Made by a program: the position numbers and the translations under genes. A stretch of DNA of 64,000 nt. It comes from Rhineura floridana. Taxonomy: Eukaryota > Chordata > Lepidosauria > Squamata > Rhineuridae. Location: positions 120,614,738 to 120,678,737 of the forward strand of contig NC_084480.1 in the NCBI RefSeq assembly GCF_030035675.1, written 5' to 3'. Shown here one piece after another: positions 36,857 through 64,000 of the stretch; the stretch's first letter is position 1, and every line of letters begins with the position of its first letter. Under the pieces are notes generated by a model that was given only the letters and a program-made list of their open reading frames with translations, ran no database searches and was not told where the DNA came from.

Positions 36857-38224
36857 AGTGTGGGTAGGAGTATAGAAACATCTGGCTTTTGTGTAGGTGG
36901 AATGTAGTCTACTGTACAGAAGTAAGAATCACATCCATTGCTCCGCCTACTTTTACCTCTAGCCCCACCCACCACTTGCACCTGGCCCCCAGACAGTTCC
37001 CCATGAGGTCCCCCCAACCCCCCAAAAGGGTTCCCCCATTCCACTGGACTAAGCCTTGTGCCTCCCCATTTAGGGCTTAAACACACTAGTCGCCAGATGA
37101 AAGCTTTTCCATTAGTCACACCTGGAGGGGGGACAGGTTTATCTGCCGATCAGTTGTGAAATTTCTTAGAAGCAAATTTTTAAAAATGCACTCAAGCTGT
37201 TCGCACTAGGTTTTACAGGGGAAAGGGGTGGGGTTTGAGTAGTATCTTGTGCTCCGGTTTTCAGAAGAGGGAAGTAGAGAAGCACTGAAACAGGCAGAAC
37301 AGTGAGCATGTTTCTATCCTAGATTTCAGCAGAAGACTGAAATTCAATTCTCAGGCAAGTCACAGAATCCTCGTCTAGCATATGACAACTTAGGCTGCAA
37401 TCCAATACATGTCTACTCAGAAATAAGCTTATCCACATGGGAGCATTACTTCATACTAAAGCCACGTTTTTTATCTCCATTTTCTATTTGCACCGTCCAC
37501 AGTAAGGGCTCAATGCCAGATGCAAACACAGTGTTTCTATTCACACTGAGGAGAAGGCTCAATCATGCAGTTTCCTAATGACCACACCCTCTCATTTAAC
37601 ATTTCCACTCCCTCTAATTGCTTGGCAACCAAGCATACTGCAGTAGATTCCTTTAAAAAAAGCATGGAAGTGAGAATATCTGTGTTTTCCCTGGTAGGAT
37701 ACAGCTGAAGTACAAATCTTTGTTTGAGCAGTGTGATGATTTTGCGCACAAGTTAGGGTTAAAGAAAAGGAAGGCACTGTTTGCAGCAACATAAAAAAAC
37801 AAGAGGAGAGCAGCCGGAAGTTGCTTTTCAGCCTACAGGAAATAAAATGAACGAAGGGAGGAGGAGGGAGTGGGTGCGGAGAGGGAAATGATTGACATAC
37901 CCACCTAAAAGCATCAGAGCACAGCTTCTGCAAGCACTAGAAATATGAAATGAAAACTGTTTTCCTTCCCTTTTCGTATTATCAGAGGATTTGGTTAGTA
38001 TGGATTTACAGGGGGGAAACTGCATGATAGCCTCTGTTTGCCAGTAATGTCATGTGAACCATGTGAACAGTAAACCACCATGTAGATGAGCCCTTACTCC
38101 CAGTATTGGATTGCAGCCTTACTCATCAGCATTCTCAGCATCAGGGTACTCCACTTTTGCTAAGTGAGGATTACAACTCATTACGTGAAGGCAAACAAGA
38201 TCACAAGGTAAGGCTCATGAAGCA
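36857..38224. other. Gene-free stretch
   Basis: No gene seen. Around 36895-37140 there is GC-rich repeat-like sequence (GCCCCACCCACCACTTGCAC), and near 37390 and 38105 short copies of the TGCAATCCAATAC repeat face each other. Confidence 0.35.
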
Positions 38225-38430
38225 CTTTGCACACCCTCAGTGAGGGACCACAGCTCAATAGGAGACCTACTTTGACCGCGGAAGGTCCCTGGCCTGGTTC
38301 AGTCTCAGACATCTCCAGTTGAAAGGAGGGTCAGGTAAGCAGGTGGTCGGAAAGACCTCTGCCTAAGAACATCACTACCAATTTAGACAATACTGGGCTA
38401 GATGGACTTGATACAAGGCAACTTCCTGTG
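38225..38430 (+). repeat. tRNA-Ala-like SINE
   Basis: CACAGCTCAATAGGAGACC (A-box region), a degraded B box in CTGGTTCAGTCTCAG, and the tail TACTGGGCTAGATGGACTTG followed by GGCAACTTCCTGTG. Confidence 0.55.
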
Positions 38431-39890
38431 TTTTGGAAATTGTAATACTTATCTGTCTGTCCTTTTGAATGTCACCACTTGTGTCTCTGGGCTCCTCCAG
38501 ATATCCTTTCTATTGCACATTCATTATCATTTGTGTTTATTCATGGTGGTATCGAGGTGGTTATACACAATCCCACTTTCCATACTGCTTGTGCCTGCAA
38601 ATGTTTCAGGGCAGACATACTGCTTCGTTTCCAGTCAGTCAGGAAGGCCACAGGTTTGTGCCCCCTCCACTTTAGACCAGGAGTGGAGAACCTGAATTAG
38701 TTGGCACTGGCTTCACCTAGTTTGGTCTCCCTGCTTTCAGCCCTACCAGTCTCAATGGGCACCAGCCACCACTGGTTGTAGTCAAGGAGGAAAGACCTTA
38801 ACCACAGTCCTAGATTTGGACGACACGCTGAGCCAAACCTCGGCTTAGCTGCCATCCTGTGTTGACCTACAAATCCTGGGGAGGAGCTGAGCAGGTGCAA
38901 GCTCCTCTCCTGGAGCCAGCACATTCACACAGTAACAGTAAGCTATACTCTGGTGCAAACCAGGCTGTGCAGCGTCCACTTGGCATAGAATAGGTTCTAG
39001 GCTCCGTCCCTGGAATTGTACCCCTGCTGGAGAGATGCTGCCAGTGAAAGAGTCAAGAGTACACAGTTCTGGGCTAGATGGGTCAATCAGCCCATGTCTC
39101 CTCACTTCCTGCTGAAATTCTGTAACATTTTGTATGATAAATGTTCAGGGTTTGTTTGCTTTTTGTCCCACATTTTGTGCCACTTCAGACTGCATTAATG
39201 CAGCAATACTGGGGAATCATCACAGAACAACTAATAAAGCAGAATTATGTGTGGATAGCCCTGCATAAATCTATTACTAACGCGGTATTGCTGTGTCAAC
39301 ATGTTGCAGAATATATATTATGAACAGTTTCTTATTCTCTTGACACTTTAGGGAAATTTCCTCTGTCAAAGTTTAAGAGGCCATGTTCTCTAGGGTTGGT
39401 ACAGAGTGGTATTTGATGTGCCACAGTCTGGGAGTTCATACTACACTACTTATTCCATTTGTAATGATCTAATTTATGTGACTCTGTACTGACGTCATTC
39501 ATCTCCTGGACAGCTTTTTCTCAGAAATACTTTCTGCAGATTAGTTTTACAGCTAATCAAACAAAAGAAACATAATGCTGCAGGCGACAGGAAGTGCCCT
39601 TCTGTTTAGTTCTGCATGTTCAACAAGTAGAGTGACCTGTTCTTAGCCAAGAACATGTCACAATCATTAAGAAAAATGTCTTCTTTTTTCAAAACCAGAT
39701 CCTATTGGTTTATTTCAGTAGCGCAGGTCATTCCCTTCTGCCATTCCTATTGAACTGTCCATTGTTCACAATCATGATAAACCGAGTAAGTGATGTTTTC
39801 TTCTTTTACCTCACCCAGAATATTGAAACAGAATCAGTGTACCAACCTAGGTCTCCACCGCCCTCCGCACCTTTAGAGTATGTTTGTTAA

Positions 39891-40072
39891 TAGGGTTGCC
39901 AGGCTCAGGGCCTGAGACTGATCCTGTATCTTTAGGAGAAGAGAAAGTCATCCAAGTGCATGTGTTCTTGCAACACTGTAATGGGAAAAACCACAAGGTG
40001 GAATTCTCCCTTCCCCCTGCACAACTTTTAAAGATACAGAAGACCTCTTGGTTGCCAGGCCCAGCCTCAGTG
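39891..40072. repeat. TA-type MITE (TAGGGTTGCCAGG family), copy 3, one-sided
   Basis: TAGGGTTGCCAGGCTCAGGG through TTGCAACACTGTAATGGG to GGTTGCCAGGCCCAGCCTC. It closely matches copy 1 (23955-24135). Confidence 0.6.
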
Positions 40073-41189
40073 CAAAGTAATCCAGGGTCCAGAGATAGGT
40101 GACTGCAATGCTTGTAGAACAGCCACCATATACAATGTGTGTTGAGTGTGGCCTGGAGGGGGAAAGGAATAAGCACACAAGCAGAAACCCCCCCAATAAT
40201 GGCTGGAAAAAGGCAGACTCACCCAGAGTGCCCCTGAAAAATCCAGCAGTGCCCACCAATTCAGGACTGTCCTGACAAAGCTGCTCACATGCCACCTACC
40301 TACCTACCAATGGAGCCAGTGAACGCATGATGACTGAGAGCACACCCCATCATGTTTCCTGCAATACCACGCACACACAACATACAAGAAGACACCAATG
40401 GTGCCTCCATTCCATCAGCCCTAGCGGCTCAGCCAATGATATAGCCAGTCCTGCAGGTAAGGATTCAGATCCCTATATGCTACTCATAAGCCCTGCTTGT
40501 CAGAAGAAATGAGATGACACAACACAGCAGCCTGGGCAGAATGCCTGCAAAGAGCACCCACAGCCCTCCTGGGACAAGGACACAAGATGCACCCAGGAAG
40601 GGAAAATATTCTCTTTGGCAACCAGCCAAGGGCAAGGGCCAAGGCACATAACAAGGGCAGCACAGTGACAGCAGTAGCCTCCAAGGTCACTTGTGGCACC
40701 AGCTCCAGGCTAAAGACACCTTAATCTGTTGTACAACTGCCTGTCATGGATCTTGCAAGGGTGAAGGAGCTTGCCTAGATTACTAACCCCGCAGAGGAAT
40801 GGCCAATAGCATCCTGATCACTGCTGCTTAACATAAACTGGGCATTTCCTCGTGGGAGGATCCTGTACCTACAGAGAAGCAGTCTGTGTAGAGCAAGGGA
40901 AGACCCACAAAGAGAATTATAAGCAATAGCCAGTAGCTGGAGCACACAGTCCCTGGGCCAGGGTGCACAATAGGGGCTGGCAAGGAGGTGAGAGAGGAAG
41001 CCATAGGACATTGCCAGCGCAAGGTGTTTTCTTTTAAAGGAGCGTAATGTAAGGTATGGCAGAGGAGGAATGGGGTTTAGTTGTGTGTTCTATGCATGTT
41101 CAGAGGTTAGTCCTAATTCTAGTGAAGGCATAAGTAAAGAACCCCCATAAAGAACCTCCAGTGGATGCATCCTCATAGCCACAGCAGAT
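40073..41189. other. Gene-free stretch between MITE and L2 copy
   Basis: GC-richer than its neighbours, with no long credible frame. It is probably old repeat sequence, but I recognise no family. Confidence 0.3.
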
Positions 41190-42870
41190 AATAGCACAAC
41201 AGTCTATGGATAAGGGCCAATAAACTGAGCCTGAATCCTAGCAAGACGGAGGTGGTGTGGTGTGGTTGGCACCCAAGTCCGGATACTTGGTCAATTGCCT
41301 GCTTTGGATGGGGTTGTACTCCCTCTGAAAGGGCAGTTTCTTAGTGAGGGGGTGTTCCTGGATCCATCTTTGTCGCTAGAGACCAGGTGACCTCAGTAGC
41401 CAGGAGTGCCTTTTACCAGCTTCAGCTGGTAAAACAGCTGAGGTCATTTCTGGATCAGGATAGCCTGACCACTGCTGTCGATGCACTAGTAACCTCCAGG
41501 CTGGATTACTATAATGTGCTCAATGGGGGGCTGCCCTTGAGGTTGGTCCAGAAGGTACAGCTGGTGCAAAATGGGGTGGCACAACTGCTCACTGGGGCAG
41601 GATATCGCCAACATGTTACCCTGCTGCTGAAAGAATTGCACTGGCTGTCTATTACCTGCCAGGCCAACTTCAAGGTGCTGGTTATGGTATACAAAGCTCT
41701 ATACAGCTTGGTACCAGGATACCTGAAAGAACATCTTATCCCTTATATACCCAGCTGTATACCCTGGCCAATGGGCATTCAGGATTCCAAGGTACCAGAG
41801 AGATGAAGAAGGGAGACTTAGCAGGTTTACTTAAAAGGAGACAAAGTTTATTGGGTAACTTTCAGCACTCAGGCGCACCCAGCATGGAGCAGACTGCACA
41901 TCTTGCACAGAGAGTGACCAGTTCTGAACTACCAGAGAACCCTTTTATAGGATACATATTTACCAGCTCAAATATGAGGTTACATAACTGATTGATTATT
42001 GTAAAGCATCAAATCATTGCATCTCAGCATATTATCCTATTAATCTTTGGGTTAACAAGGCAACTTCAAACAAGCACTAATTGCGAGAAAAGGCTACATC
42101 ATGCTACTAATTACTACAAAGGATTAAGTCACCACTTAGCCATCCAGTGATGGGGCTCTTTCCCAAGAGCATACAGCATAACAACAGCTGATAATAGGCA
42201 AAGCCTCTAATTGCCTGGTGGGGCATTAACTGCTCCAGGGTCTACACTATCTGGTTAATGGGGCACCTTCCCAGCATCCCACAGCACTCTTTGGCAGAGC
42301 ATCAGACCGAATGCTTGTTAGGAACCCCAGATTAGGCCCCCAGGTGGCTCTGAGCTCACACTGGCCATCCTTGACCCATCTCCTGCATACTTAGATGCTG
42401 AATGCTAAACTCTAAAGAGAACTAAGGCAGAGGGGGGAATACAAGCCCCCCTTGCCTACAGGCAGCTATTCTGCTGATGAAGAGGCTGAGCTTGCCCACG
42501 GGCCAATACACCAGTTGATCACTGCTCTGCAGGTGAGCACCTCTTGTAGATGGCATCTGATCAGGCTGTCTGTTCTACACAACCTTTAGTGTTGTGGCAC
42601 CTGCCCTTTAGAATTTCCTCCCCTTAAATATTAGACAAGCGCCATCTCTATTATCTTTTTGGTGCCTACTGAAGACCTTCCTCTTTCAACAAGCCTTTTG
42701 AGTAGACCTCATCCCAGTCTGCGTCTGTGTTGGAATTGCTTTATAAGATGCTTTTAAAGATTTTTTAAGAAGACATTTTTAAGATGTTTTATGTTTTAAA
42801 TGTTTTAAATAAGTTTTGTTTTTGAGATATTTTAAGATGTTTTTAATGTTTCGTCCTTTGATTTCTGCCC
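41190..42870 (+). mobile_element. L2-like LINE 3' part, split by an LTR
   Basis: Sequence to about 41755 translates as L2 RT C-terminus (LSLNPSKTEVVW; LDYYNVLNGGLPL; LHWLSITCQANFKVLVMVYK). After the LTR insert it resumes near 42461 and ends with L2 3' sequence (TATTATCTTTTTGGTGCCTA; TTTTAAGATGTTTTATG). It is 5'-truncated and diverged. It belongs to another subfamily than the LINE at 20693-22208. Confidence 0.75.
41756..42460 (-). mobile_element. Solo LTR inserted in an L2 copy
   Basis: In sense it runs TGTAGGCAAGG...GGTATACA. CCTATAAAAGGG (about 41942-41953) and CCAATAAACTTTG (about 41846-41858) lie about 95 bases apart in the order expected of promoter and polyadenylation signal. No clear target duplication and no internal viral sequence. 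Confidence 0.55.
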
Positions 42871-43859
42871 AGGGCCCCTGCCTTGTCCTGTCCGTGCCAT
42901 GCTATGCAAACCATAATCAAGGCCCACAGAAACAGTACTGACCAGTTTGCAGCCAATTGTTACTGTGCGGATTGCCACAGTTTTCTTTGCCAGGCTTCCC
43001 TGCTTTTCAAAAGCTCACAAGTTACAGATGGGAATGCATGTAACTGGTGCACTGTAAGTTTTCCAAGTTGCACAATGTAGCTCACATTGAAATAATTAAA
43101 AACAAGATCTGGAGACATATCTGGTCCACCTGCATTTTTTTTTATCTTCAAACGTGGGGATCTTCTCAATTTTTCTTCTTTTCGTTTCCAAGCATCCCTA
43201 GTCTGAGTGCAACCTGATACCTGCAAAGCACCTCGCTGAACCTCATTTGAATGTTTGCTACTTCCTCCCACATTCCATCTCAAGACTATTGACTAAATCC
43301 AGACTCCATGGCTGTAATATATCAGCCAAAGTGTTTCTTCTCCAACCCTTCCCGTTTTAATTACCTCTTTTAGTTAGTTGTTTTAATTTGATTACCCTCC
43401 CTATTTTAATTGCTACTATGGTGCATACTACTTCCTAATATTTTAATTAGGCCAATAAAAGGTCTTGCCCAAATGTGGAGTTTGGAATTAAAATCATATG
43501 CACTTAAGCAAACAACCAAACCAAACTTTGAAACCCCAATGAAAAATAAAGCACTAAAAACAGGCTTGGGTTTGTTTATTTTAAAAAGGGGGGGCATACT
43601 CTCAAGTATGCATTCATAAGTTTGCAGCCCTAATTCCTTTATTTTTTATTAAATCTGTGGCCCCCGCTGCTTTTTAGAGACGACAACAAGGAACGAGGAG
43701 ACTTGAAAGTTACAGTTTTCACTGTACAGAGTCATCCGATGCATGTTGTCTAGTCACAATAAATCCCGCAAACAAGAACACATAGGATTGATTACAGCCT
43801 TCTTAACGGGGGAGGGGGAAGAGGAAGAGGAAGGACAGACTAGGGGGGACTGATGTGTC
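42871..43859. other. Upstream of ACER2
   Basis: AT-rich, with no gene or complete repeat recognised. G/A-rich sequence (GGGGGAGGGGGAAGAGGAAG) near 43810 marks the edge of the ACER2 CpG region. Confidence 0.4.
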
Positions 43860-44229
43860 ACATGACAGGCGACGGCCCTGCCGCTTAATTTAACGACTGT
43901 GCGCAGGCGCGCGGAGGAGCAGGCGGAGACAGGCTGGAATGCGGCTCAGCTGGGAAGAGGCGTGCACTGGTACCGTTGAACAGCCTCCGGCCGTGCCTGA
44001 AGGAAGGAGGGACCTGGTTTAAAGTCCAACGGACTGCGAGAGGGATAACGCTGCCGCGGAGAGACCTGCATATCCGGCTGCAGTGGGAGAAGCAGATGCT
44101 ACCTGAATCCTTCTCTGTTCGGGAGCCGTCGCTGGAGCGCTGTTCTGCCTGCCTGGCAGACGCTCCTTCTCCGAGGTTTGCTCATCGCAGGCAGAATCTT
44201 GTTAGCAGACTCGACGGGGTGGGTTTGTC
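43860..44229 (+). promoter_or_regulatory. ACER2: ACER2 CpG island, promoter and 5' leader
   Basis: CpG-rich DNA directly upstream of the ACER2 start codon. TGCGCAGGCGCGC at 43900-43912 is close to the NRF1 site. No TATA box is evident, so an initiator-type CpG promoter is likely, with transcription probably starting in 43900-44050. The leader contains an upstream reading frame (44096-44233). Confidence 0.6.

Positions 44230-44233
<4 letters not shown>
44096..44233 (+). CDS. Upstream ORF of ACER2 (45 codons), overlapping the main start
   Basis: ATG at 44096 opens a frame beginning [12 protein letters not shown] and ending at TGA 44231-44233. The stop overlaps the ACER2 ATG at 44230-44232 in the arrangement ATGA. 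The context of the upstream ATG is weak (C at -3). If included in the transcript it could reduce ACER2 translation or couple it by reinitiation. The peptide resembles nothing I know, so any role is as a regulatory frame. Confidence 0.45.

Positions 44234-64000
<19,767 letters not shown>

Noticed and set aside
38400-38700. Frames with hydrophobic stretches near the SINE tail
   Set aside because: Overlapping short frames in all phases without motifs or splice context.

Overview
This is vertebrate nuclear DNA, almost certainly from a squamate reptile (a lizard or close relative). Three host genes with ordinary GT-AG introns can be read: the last coding exons of DENND4C (+, 198-759), all of RPS6 (-, 8294-13399, six exons, 249 aa) and ACER2 (+, 44230-64000, six exons, about 275 aa, cut by the window edge at its last codons). 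As I recall, this is the gene order on human 9p22. The repeats point to Squamata: Sauria-type SINEs, a Bov-B (RTE) LINE, L2-like LINE ends with AAATAAATAA tails, an L1 relic, tRNA-Ala-like SINEs and many palindromic DNA-transposon derivatives.

Layout. 1-4.4 kb: DENND4C end and long AT-rich 3' UTR. 4.4-8.2 kb: intergenic, with a foldback MITE and an L1 relic containing a 31-bp hairpin. 8.2-13.5 kb: RPS6, with a 5'TOP promoter and CpG island at its right end. 13.5-43.8 kb: a gene-free block of nested mobile elements. It holds two hAT MITEs with target duplications, a full-length but broken Ty3/gypsy chromovirus (15551-22816) carrying an L2-like LINE inside its 5' LTR, a solo LTR, a complete Tol2-like hAT transposon (24465-29403) with an uninterrupted four-exon transposase, a 437-bp palindromic repeat, a G/A-rich tandem array, a young SINE, a foamy-virus-like LTR fragment and an L2 copy split by another LTR. 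43.8-64 kb: ACER2, whose introns hold a Bov-B LINE, a solo LTR inside a palindromic repeat, L2 ends, SINEs and a hAT MITE.

How the parts relate. DENND4C and RPS6 converge. RPS6 and ACER2 are divergently oriented but 30 kb apart. The mobile elements form mobiliser/passenger pairs within one window: the Tol2-like hAT and 112-116 bp MITEs with the same termini, and the Bov-B LINE and SINEs with the same 3' tail. The best candidate for a noteworthy system is the Tol2-like transposon: perfect 8-bp target duplication, matching termini and a 748-aa spliced reading frame, with one suspicious substitution in the conserved hAT TRW motif. A second is the chromovirus, whose primer-binding site appears complementary to the predicted 5' end of its own transcript (self-priming).
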